From the NCBI GenBank assembly GCA_003427395.1, contig BFEA01000425.1, forward strand, positions 1,181,649-1,205,391: a DNA stretch of 23,743 nt. Direction: 5' to 3'. Shown piece after piece: positions 1 to 7,556 of the stretch. The number at the start of each line of letters is the position of its first letter. Within the stretch, counting starts at the first letter, position 1. The notes beneath the pieces were generated by a model, which was not told the origin of the DNA, made no database searches, and saw nothing but the letters and a program-made list of their open reading frames with translations. The position numbers were made by a program, and so were the translations under genes. The stretch comes from Chara braunii (Eukaryota > Streptophyta > Charophyceae > Charales > Characeae).

Positions 1-1
1 A

Positions 2-470
2 TTACATTGTTGGTTGGTTAATCGATCTTCCATCTCCCCACTCTATGCTTGCTGATTGGTGGGGAGAGTAGGTGGGGGGGGAGATTCGCGAATCTTCCTT
101 CACCTTTTTTTTCCCGAAAAATGGTAAAATCCGGTCTTACATTGTTGGTTGGTTAATCGATCTTCCATCCCCCCACTCTATGCTTGCTGATTGGTGTAGA
201 GAGTAGGTGGGGGGGGAGATTCGCGAATCTCCCCGCATCTTTTTTTTTCCGAAAATGGTAAAATCCGGTATTACAATGTTGGTTGGGTACTCGATCTTCC
301 ATCACCCCACTCTATGCTTGCTGGTTGGTGGGGAGAGTATGTGGGGGGGGGAGATTCGCGAATCTCCCCCCACCTTTTTTTTTCTTGAAAAATGCTTAAA
401 TCCGGAATTACATTGTTGGTTGGGTAATCGATCTTCCATATCCCCACTCTATGCTTGATGATTGGTGGGG
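2..470. repeat. ~135-bp satellite with palindromic core, about 3.4 units
   Basis: Units begin with the word TTACATTGTTGGTTGG (or a near copy) at 2, 137, 271 and 408, giving periods of 135, 134 and 137 bp. Each full unit carries a G-run, the perfect 16-base palindrome GAGATTCGCGAATCTC (degenerate in unit 1) and a C-run, followed by a T-rich tract. The cores lie at 81-95, 216-231 and 351-366. In unit 3 the perfect palindrome extends to 346-371. The fourth unit is cut off at the ATTGGTGGGG word (461-470), where the next satellite begins. No coding signal is seen; open frames here follow the repeat period. Confidence 0.9.
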
Positions 471-1475
471 GTCCATCGTTTGACAAACGCTGGACCCCCG
501 CCCCGGCCGTGCAATTGTTTGGGGTCCAGCGTTTCACGAACGCTGGACCCCTCCAAAAGTACGACCCATGGGCGGGAGTCCAGCGTTTGACAAACGCAGG
601 ACCCCCACCTACGCGCTGTACTTTTGGAGGGGTCCAACGTTTGTCATGCGCTAGACCCCCGCCAATGCCTCGGCCGGTAGGCGGGGGGCCTGCGTTTGTC
701 AAACACTAGACTCTCGCCCACGGGCCGTGCTTTTGGAGGGGTCCAGCTTTCGTGAAACGCTGGACCCCCAACAGTTGCACGGCCAGTGGGCGGGGGTCCA
801 GCGTTTGTCAAACGCTGGACCCCCCGCCAATGCCTCGAGCGGTAGGCGGGGGGTCCAGCGTTTGACAACGCCAATGCCTCGAACGGTAGGTGGGGGGTCC
901 AGCGTTTGTCAAACGCTGGACCCCCGCCCACGGGCCGTGCTTTTGGAGGGTCCAACGTTTGACAAATGCTGGACACCCACCAATGGCACGGCCCGTGGGC
1001 GGGGGTCCAGCGTTTGTCAAACGCTGGACCCCCCGCCTACCTGCCAAAACATTGGTGGGTGTCCAGCGTTTGTCAAACGTTGTACCCCCGCGAATGGCTC
1101 GGGTGGCAGGCGTGGGTCCAGCGTTTGTGAAACGCTGGACCCCCGCCCACCTGCCCCGCCATTGGTGGGGGTCCAGCGTCTAACAAACGCTGGACCCCTC
1201 CAAAAGCACGGCCCGTGGGCGGGGGGGGGTCCAGCGTTTGTCAAACGTTGGACCCCCGTCCACCGGGCGTGCTTTTGGAGGGGGTTCAGCGTTTGTCAAA
1301 CGCTGGACCCGTGCCCGCCGGCTGGGTCGAGGGCTGGGATCAATCGTTTGAACATGCCAGCCAAATGCCAATAGCAACGGCTGGTAGGTAGGAGTCCAGC
1401 GTTTCACAAAGGCTGGAGCCCCACATACCGGCTTGTGCAAGGTGGGGGTCCAGCGTTCTACAAAAGCTCTACTTC
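471..1475. repeat. 54-55-bp palindromic tandem array, about 19 units
   Basis: The arm GTCCAGCGTTTG or a variant starts at 471, 524, 579, 632, 687, 741, 796, 853, 897, 950, 1005, 1061, 1116, 1171, 1229, 1284, (1339 degenerate), 1394 and 1449. Spacing is nearly always 53-58 bp, with one 44-bp unit (853 to 897). Each unit is the 12-base arm, one T, the reverse-complement arm, and flanking G and C runs. Three units are perfect 33-bp palindromes: 792-824, 893-925 and 1001-1033. Spacers of about 20-25 bp fall into at least two families, each present in both orientations. The last two units decay and the array stops at about 1475. Open frames across it on both strands only translate the repeat. Confidence 0.93.
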
Positions 1476-2467
1476 TGATTACCAACCTCCTCTGTTTCTT
1501 ATGGACATCTCCTCCATCTAGAGGTCGTAAGGATCCGAATGATGCGGATAAGAGGTACAACAACAGGTCGAAACTGTATCGCGATAAGTTGTGGGCTCTC
1601 GACTGGGTCAGTGTGGCCGGCGAGGCCGGGTGTGGTGCTGCTGTGTTTTTGACGGAGGACGAAGGGGCGACCTTGTGGTGGCATCATCAGGTCTGAAATT
1701 GACAAGGCCACGGCGGAGAAGGGCAAGGTCGACGAGCGAGACTTGAGGAAGTTCTTCCTCATTCGGTGTACGATGAGCAGGGTACCGACTGGGTCAAGAC
1801 TGACCACAAGGTCAGCCTCGACCTCGCTCTGTTCAAGGGGTACGGTCAGAAGGCATTCGCTATGAAAGCCTTCGGCAGCAAGCGAGATGGGAATACGTTG
1901 AGGATGCTCTTACCCATTGAATTCCTCAGCAAGACCAACGGTTATAGAAAAAGTGGTCAATTCCCGACGGTCGCCGCTGGTCACCAGCTCATGTTACCTA
2001 TTGTCCCGTTCGACGCTCCTGCCAAAAGTCTCGCAGGCTTATCAGCGTGCTCTAGCGATCGCCGGCAGGTTGTGTCGACACAACAACAACCTGTCGGCGG
2101 GAAGGACACAATTATTACTTACCAGAGGCGTTCGGCCGGTGGGTCATCGGGAAACATTCCGAAGAAGAAGGTGGTCGCTGGACCTCCTTCGAATCTTCCG
2201 GTGAGCTCGTGTGCTGGTGCCAGCTCACGCTCGCAGGACACCTCTCAACGTCGAATGGACAAGGAGTCAGACGAAGAGATGGAGGATGATGCACGGGTTC
2301 GACAAGTGCGTTCCCGGTTGATAGCGACGCCAGGGCACATCCAGGGCGAAGGCTCTTGCGATGTGAATGAGCGGCGGCAAAGTGGTGGAGGTGCCGAAGC
2401 TCGAGTGAGGGACGATGGAGAACACGACGAGGATGACGGGGAGTGTGGTAGTGGCGAGGGGCGATAA
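1475..2467 (+). pseudogene. 5' remnant of the large ParB-like element gene, frameshifted
   Basis: I do not recognise this part. Coding character starts right after the palindrome array (residues RGRKDPNDADKRYNN follow it). The frame used at 1499-1675 is left at about 1675-1690 for another frame that reads GGIIRSEIDKATAEKGKVD and LRKFFLIR, and the first frame resumes at about 1760 with YDEQGTDWVKTDHK. This pattern indicates two compensating indels in a once continuous protein. The segment ends in a TAA at 2465-2467. Just before it, an alternative frame reads GDNTFEELL, so a third indel there may hide a direct link to the ORF starting at 2492. The C-terminal half is low-complexity, rich in Ser, Gly, Arg, Glu and Asp, and probably disordered. 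No start codon can be defended, and the true N-terminus may be lost at the satellite boundary. Confidence 0.5.
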
Positions 2468-2491
2468 CACATTCGAGGAGCTGTTGATCAT

Positions 2492-3010
2492 ATGGAGTGG
2501 GAAAAGGTTGTGGTGAGCGGTGGGGTGGGCGGTGGCAATGTCGGTGGTTCGGAAATGGAAGACGAGGAATTGGAAGACGAAGGAGGAGATGCCGGTGTTT
2601 CTGCGGGGCTAACTTCCAAGGGGAAGGGAAAACGCACAACGCAATTGTCGCCGACGCTAGCTGCGCCCAAGAAACAGGCTCGAAGGAAAGCTGTGGACGA
2701 AGCTCGAGTCGCCTTGGATGCATCTCAAGGGACGCTTGGTGAAGCCGATGTGAAATGCAAATCAAGTGCTCGGGTTCGCAAAATGTCACAACCCAGGAAG
2801 CCCGTGCGGCCATCAAGGCGCCAGAAATCGGAGGACTCCAGCGACGATGCTGAAGGGGTGGCCCCTCGCTTGCTCTCCCTCCCTGACGACGACGAGCAGG
2901 AGACAAAGAAACCCAGTGCGGTCAATATGACGCAGTGCTTCTTCCTCGAGTACGACGACGACGGAAAAAAGAGAAGAGATCCGCCGAGGGTGGTCATTGA
3001 CGTCGTGTAG
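2492..3010 (+). pseudogene. acidic, lysine-rich linker region upstream of the ParB-like domain
   Basis: This 172-codon open segment starts at ATG 2492 and shares its frame with the ORFs before and after it. It has a Gly/Val/Glu-rich start, an acidic block (MEDEELEDEGGD), a basic patch with a possible nuclear-localisation character (PKKQARRK, about residues 60-70), a Ser/Asp-rich stretch (SEDSSDDAEG) and a final DPPRVVIDVV. A lone TAG at 3008-3010 ends it, and the same frame continues at once with IPTIPLGDIAFNQR. It is therefore most likely the disordered N-terminal linker of the protein continued at 3011, not an independent gene. Calling it a pseudogene rests on that single nonsense codon. 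Function is unknown. Confidence 0.5.
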
Positions 3011-4732
3011 ATTCCTACAATTCCGTTGGGAGATATCGCCTTCAACCAGCGATCGCTGAACCCGGCCATCGTTGCAGGCATCGAAGCGGCAATCGATGCA
3101 TCAACTCGTCCAAGGTCCGAGGATGATCCGGCTCCGTGGGATCCACCGGAGTTGGTGCTGGCTCTGATGACGCCATCAATGGACGAGAACAGCCAAGGGA
3201 TACACGTCCTTCCACAGGACTTCGATCCCGATAGGGCAGATGAGTATTTCTATTACCCGGTTGTCGGTCAACATACTTCCGAAGCTATGAAAAGAACAGT
3301 GGCAAATAATTCTGCAGCAGTGGAGGTGTTCGGCTTTCGGAATTATGATCCTGTGCGGATCATTTATTTCGACGACGACCATACGAACGGGTACGCGTAT
3401 GTTTCGATATACGACAACACAAGAGTTGACCGTGCTATGTTGTCGTCGTTCCACCAAGCCTACGAGGACATAAGAGGATTTTGGGACTCGAAGAAACGGA
3501 TCGGCCCTGTGGGGAACGTGTCCAAAGGGGATCCCGCCGGTTTGATGCACCAGGAAGAGTGGAGGAAATTTTTGAGGGCGTGCATGAGAAAGTCATGTGA
3601 GAAATCACTGTGGACCGAGTGTTTGGCTCCGAAGTGGCAACAGGACTGGACGAACAGAATGAGGGGATACATGAATGTCGCCACATGCAGGGAAAGGATA
3701 TGGACATTGGTAAAGGAGTTTTTTCTGAAGTTCGAGGCAGGGGAGTTGGCGCTATACGACAACAAATGCCCAAAGGACTTGCCCGGGAAGCAGGAAGGCC
3801 GGGTGCCGGGCCAATTCACTGAAGAGGTGCAAGGGAAGAAGGAGGTGTTCCATTGCATACCAGCTAGGGACGGGGGACTGAACGCTACGGTGTCCTTCAA
3901 AGATCTATTTCCGTCAAACTTCAAATGTTTTGGAGATATGACGGCACGAGAGAAGGAAATTGCATTGCGGTTGATGATAAATAAGAAAGTCGTCGCCACT
4001 ACTAGACTGGTTCCTCCTGGGAAGTTGAATATGACCAACCTCCTCGACATCATAATGCGCGAGAGATACATGATGCGTCTGTTCAACTACATCGTCTTCA
4101 AATCGAAGAACAGAGAGGCGAGAGAATGGAAGGACGGGAACTTCTTCGACTATGAAAAAGTGGAGCAAAGGTTTGGTGTGAGGGCAGCTGAATGGGATGA
4201 GGAAAGGGATAGGATCCCTTTGGAATACGTCCGGAGGGTTCCAAAAAAACTCGGTGGAGAGCAAGAGGAAAAAGGTCTGAAAGGAGCTGGCTTAAAGGCC
4301 AAGGAGACATTGTATAGGGACGCGCCTTTCCACTTCAAGTACTTCGTATACCATGCAATTGGAAGAGTGGGGTTGCTGACAGCTGAGTTGCGACGGTTGA
4401 AGAACGCTGAGCTTAAGCTAGGTTGGGAAAAGAAACAACGACGGTCGACATTGCTACCAGTCAACATGCACCCCAAGAAGTTGCTGCCCGCGGCCGACGA
4501 AATTGTGACTGCGGCCATGAACTTGAATTGCAAGGCGGCTATCCTCGATCTCGCCAACCCGAAGGAGTGCCTTGCATGGTCGCCAGCTGATTTCGATGCT
4601 TTGCACAAAACGATGACGAAATTGTGCGGTAATAATTGGATTTTGATTGTTTTTGCCTTGCAAAAACAACATAAGATCATCATGAAGCAGCTTTACAAAT
4701 GGGACGATGTAGAGGTGATACCCGAGACTTGA
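3011..4732 (+). CDS. ParB-like domain protein of a putative mobile element (open segment of a longer broken gene)
   Basis: This is the longest clean open segment, 573 codons up to TGA 4730-4732. The only ATG near the front is at 3167, inside the candidate domain, so the segment probably has no start of its own and continues from 2492 past the TAG at 3008. Its beginning (IPLGDIAFNQRSLNP, then VAGIEAAID) and the motif YYPVVGQHTSEA (GQH at 3266-3274) follow the order of ParB/sulfiredoxin-like N-terminal domains: an isoleucine-rich start, an Asn-Gln-Arg box, a helix, then a G-x-H-R-like box, here GQHT. The C-terminal part (CKAAILDLANPKECLAWSP, then NNWILIVFALQKQH) resembles the catalytic half of amino-methyltransferases, but with DLAN where DPPY is usual. 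ParB-like domains bind or hydrolyse nucleotides or bind DNA; the activity here is not known. Both assignments are motif inference. Confidence 0.5.
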   Translation: MPTIPLGDIAFNQRSLNPAIVAGIEAAIDASTRPRSEDDPAPWDPPELVLALMTPSMDENSQGIHVLPQDFDPDRADEYFYYPVVGQHTSEAMKRTVANNSAAVEVFGFRNYDPVRIIYFDDDHTNGYAYVSIYDNTRVDRAMLSSFHQAYEDIRGFWDSKKRIGPVGNVSKGDPAGLMHQEEWRKFLRACMRKSCEKSLWTECLAPKWQQDWTNRMRGYMNVATCRERIWTLVKEFFLKFEAGELALYDNKCPKDLPGKQEGRVPGQFTEEVQGKKEVFHCIPARDGGLNATVSFKDLFPSNFKCFGDMTAREKEIALRLMINKKVVATTRLVPPGKLNMTNLLDIIMRERYMMRLFNYIVFKSKNREAREWKDGNFFDYEKVEQRFGVRAAEWDEERDRIPLEYVRRVPKKLGGEQEEKGLKGAGLKAKETLYRDAPFHFKYFVYHAIGRVGLLTAELRRLKNAELKLGWEKKQRRSTLLPVNMHPKKLLPAADEIVTAAMNLNCKAAILDLANPKECLAWSPADFDALHKTMTKLCGNNWILIVFALQKQHKIIMKQLYKWDDVEVIPET

Positions 4733-5281
4733 AAGCGTTATATTGGGGCCGGAACGGCTGTCAGCAGGTACGAAAACTTGTAAGTCGATTATAAGGACAC
4801 GATGAAGATCGTCCTGCATGCCGAGGGCAGCGACCTCAAGAAGGTCACGAGGGCCCCTAAATTGGAGGCGGAGATAGTGGAGTTAAACGTTGAGAAGGAG
4901 CACTTCAAGAGGTGCACAGCGAGGCACGGCGGCGAGGAAGAAAACAAACGAGAGGTATATTGGCGGTGGGAACGACATCCCAAACGGTTGCAGAAGTTGT
5001 GTAGTTCATTTCTGCACGAGGATCAGGGGGTGATTCTTATCGGCAAGCCACATCCAAGACTTGTGTGGGAGCTTCTGCGCGCTGGTTATCATGTTTTCGC
5101 ATGAGACTCGTCGTCCAAAGACATTTCGTACTTGACGAGGGCCATCGAAATTTTTGGGAAGGACGTGAGAAACGATTGCACGGTTCAGAGACAGAAGACT
5201 ACGCACCGTCCGGACAGGGACATGTACCACAAGCTGGGCAAGAAGAGAAACAAGATGTGGGAATATCTGTTCCAAGGCTAA
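4733..5281 (+). pseudogene. continuation of the ParB-like gene: possible methyltransferase C-terminal half
   Basis: The frame of the preceding ORF carries on through TGA 4730, TAA 4781-4783, TGA 5102-5104 and TAA 5279-5281 with protein-like sequence between the stops. The text VILIGKPHPRLVWELLRAGY followed by HVFA, the stop, and DSSSKD looks like a Rossmann segment: a strand, a helix, then a strand ending in Asp. That order would suit the AdoMet-binding half of a permuted DNA methyltransferase, completing the half seen at about 4530-4720. The reading KIVLHAEGSDLKKV at 4805 onward supports a conserved frame. A separate charged helical region (KLEAEIVELNVEKEHFKR) may be coiled coil. With three stops in about 180 codons this copy cannot encode the full product by standard translation. 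The enzyme assignment is tentative. Confidence 0.4.
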
Positions 5282-6001
5282 CCCAAGTTGTCATTCGAGC
5301 ATGACTACATAGTTCGCAAAGCGATGGCACAAGAAGCGTATGGTGGCTGCCATAAAGCGCAGGTGGGTGCGTTTGCGATGTTCGTGGCGAGATGTGAACA
5401 AATGAAGTTTGCAGCAAATCAGGCAATGCTGACGTACGAAGAGTATAGCAACATTGTCAAAACAACCGATGCATGGAATCCGATCGGGAGCGACGAGGAG
5501 ACCGAAACATCGGACCTCGAAATCGAAGAGCGAGTGAAACGTTTGCAAGAGGGAATGCAAAGTGTGCCTACATGCAGCGTGCCGAACGAGAATCCAGAAG
5601 AAGGTCGCACGAAATCGAGAGTTGCGAGCAGTCCGACACGTGACGTGAACGACAGGGCAAGTTCCGTTGATCAGATGCAAACGGATTCGCCTACGCCCCT
5701 CAGAGGACTTGAGAATGCATTGATTCATGGCAATCGTCACGGGTTCCAGGGGAGACCTCGTACTCTTCAAGGAAACACGGAACACAAGATGCTGGCAGAC
5801 GCCGATGAGGATGACTTGGCGGTTCCAGATGCCCTTCCGAGGCTGATGCCCGGTGATGATATTCCCGATCGCATTGTGCAGGCCAGCGAACGGCCGTACT
5901 TCATTGAAGACAAGGTGCCAGAAACGACGTCTGAGAAGTGGGGGCATCACATTTTGTGGCATACAGACGTATTTGAGCCATGCATTTTCAAGGGAGAGTG
6001 A
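5282..6001 (+). pseudogene. uncharacterised C-terminal region of the large element protein, part 1
   Basis: This open segment runs in the same frame as everything from 2492. It begins PKLSFEHDYIVRKAMAQEAY right after TAA 5279-5281 and ends with TGA 5999-6001. The first 70 residues are helical and contain several Cys (GGCHKAQVGAFAMFVARCEQ); the rest is acidic and probably disordered (GSDEETETSDLEIEERVKRL, later DADEDDLAVPDALPRL), ending in an aromatic patch (KWGHHILWHTDVFEPCIF). There is no ATG at the front, so it is better read as a downstream part of the upstream protein than as a separate gene. I recognise no family. Confidence 0.4.
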
Positions 6002-6322
6002 ATGATGGCACTGCATCTAACATCAGGATGGAAAGTCAAACCGAGACTGGCAGAAGTACTGTGGCTGAAAGTGACGAAGAGCGAAATCGCCTTCCGTGTC
6101 AGGCGCGAAAACGACGGAGCGGACGAGGCATCTATTGAGGAGAAGGCTCAATTGATATTCGATTCTCTGAACTCCAACAATCAGTTGGAATATAAACACA
6201 AGTTCTATGACTTGCCGTCAAGCCAGTCATACAAGACCATCGATTGGAAGATCGAACTTCATCATGCGTGCCAAGGCATTGAGACAATCCGGTTGGATGC
6301 TCACAGCTTGGGGGGCAGTTGA
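6002..6322 (+). pseudogene. uncharacterised C-terminal region of the large element protein, part 2
   Basis: The frame continues past TGA 5999-6001 with MMALHLTSGWKVKPRLAEVL and about 100 more residues, ending at TGA 6320-6322. Two ATG codons directly follow the stop, so a short independent protein is formally possible. The sequence looks like a compact mixed alpha/beta domain (WLKVTKSEIAFRVRREND, then EKAQLIFDSLNSNN and YKTIDWKIELHHACQGIE). At the end the coding signal moves to another frame near 6319, implying an indel. No family recognised. Confidence 0.4.
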
Positions 6323-6831
6323 CGACGCACTTGACTGCCAGTGTTGGGGAAGCGATCAGTCAAACCAATGTCAAGATAATGGGGGTGGACAAGGGAACAC
6401 GGAATGTCGACAAAGATCCTTCGAACGTCGCATTGTACAGGCCTCCTCTAACAACTCAGGTGGAAAATAAGAGTGCATCGCAGATGGAGAGCCCCACTCC
6501 TTCCACGAACATGGCGGTTTCAGATGAAATGCAACAAGGTGGGTATGCAGAACATGCGAGTGAGGTGCAAAAAGATTCCGATGAGATGATGAAACTGCTG
6601 GATGAGGTGGAGAAGGACGGGTAGAGGAAGCTTGAGGGATCAACCATGTCCCAGACGGTGATTAATTGTATATCGTTAAGCGATGAAGGGGTAGACGTAC
6701 ATGTAGAGGGGCGCGATGACAATGAGGATGCAAGAAACAATGCCTATGAACAGAAGGTAGTGGATAACGGAGGTCAACCTGCAAGACGATGGACAAGAGA
6801 AATAAAGAAAAAACACCCGATTAATGTGTAG
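6319..6831 (+). pseudogene. frameshifted acidic tail of the large element protein
   Basis: The reading moves by one base at about 6319 and then stays in one frame to TAG 6829-6831, interrupted by one TAG at 6622-6624. The sequence is hydrophilic with Met, Glu, Asp and Ser bias (EVQKDSDEMMKLLDEVEKDG before the internal stop, VEGRDDNEDARNNAYEQK after it) and ends in a basic stretch (RRWTREIKKKHPINV). It resembles the disordered acidic tails common in plant transposon proteins. An ATG at 6646 could start a 61-residue peptide, but the matching frame before the stop favours a single decayed tail. Confidence 0.35.
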
Positions 6832-6989
6832 ATATATGCAGAGGCTAAGTTCGGGTTCGCGTGACACTCTGTGTATGTGTGTGAGTGCTTGTACGCAACT
6901 CAGATAAATATTTTCGGCGGGAGACGTGTGATATAATAATTGATTCCGCAGTAAATTGGAGAGGACATCAGATAACAGTGTCAATCATG

Positions 6990-6992
<3 letters not shown>

Positions 6993-7061
<69 letters not shown>

Positions 7062-7120
7062 ATCTCTATCTCTGTCTATCTATCTATCTATCTATCTATT
7101 TATCTATCTATCTATCTCTA
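6993..7120 (+). repeat. compound microsatellite (CT)n then (TATC)n
   Basis: A CT dinucleotide run of about 60 bases (from 6993) passes through short TCTCTAT variants into TATC tetranucleotides (to about 7120), followed by small self-complementary words (TCGATCGA, ATCGATCGAT). Open frames here give Ser-Leu and Leu-Tyr repeats and are artefacts. The tract lies in the 725-base stretch 6832-7556, which holds no gene beyond this tract and the duplication at 7374-7433. An intron joining 6831 to the protease ORF cannot be excluded. Confidence 0.95.
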
Positions 7121-7373
7121 TCTCTCGATCGACTTATCGATCGATGAATCTAACGAAAGTGTGATTAATAGCGAGGAATGTCAGAAATGTACGTGCACAT
7201 TGTCATAAAACACTGGTAACGAGGTCGATGAATATAATGAAGAGATGTCATTGGTATATAAGTTTTTTCAAAACTCGCTCGTTGAAGGTAACTCCTAGTT
7301 AATGCGGTTGATGAATATGATGGAAGTGCATGAAAGAAAATAATTGAGTGTATTGGTTTCAACTACGTAAATT

Positions 7374-7433
7374 ACTCGTTCTAATAAGCACCCCGCTCTT
7401 TTTACTAGTTCTAATAAGCACCCCGGTCTTTTA
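7374..7433 (+). repeat. 30-bp tandem duplication
   Basis: Two adjacent 30-base units share the word TTCTAATAAGCACCCCG, at 7374-7403 and 7404-7433. They match at about 27 of 30 positions. It lies about 120 bp upstream of the protease ORF, where a promoter could be, but no other promoter element stands out. Confidence 0.85.
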
Positions 7434-7556
7434 AGGTAACCCTTACTACGTATTACTACAACAAATTGAATGCAATGAACATGACTAGAAATGGACGTAT
7501 TGAAACATGAGCACACATAAAGACATGGCGCGTTGTCATGTGCAGCGCAAACGACA

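Noticed and set aside
207-1374. Many overlapping ORFs on both strands (up to 215 codons) reading phrases such as GVQRLTNAGPP
   Set aside because: They are translations of the tandem palindromic array in several frames; unit length and palindromy keep stops out.
471-1475. CRISPR array
   Set aside because: The regular repeats and short spacers look similar at first sight, but spacers are themselves repeated and inverted, repeats vary, and the surroundings are eukaryotic.
2492-6322. Alternative genetic code explaining the in-frame stops
   Set aside because: TAA, TAG and TGA all occur in frame, frameshifts occur on both sides, and the protease next door uses a normal stop. Decay is simpler.
6885-7208. 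ORFs with long Ser-Leu and Leu-Tyr repeats
   Set aside because: Translations of the CT and TATC microsatellite.
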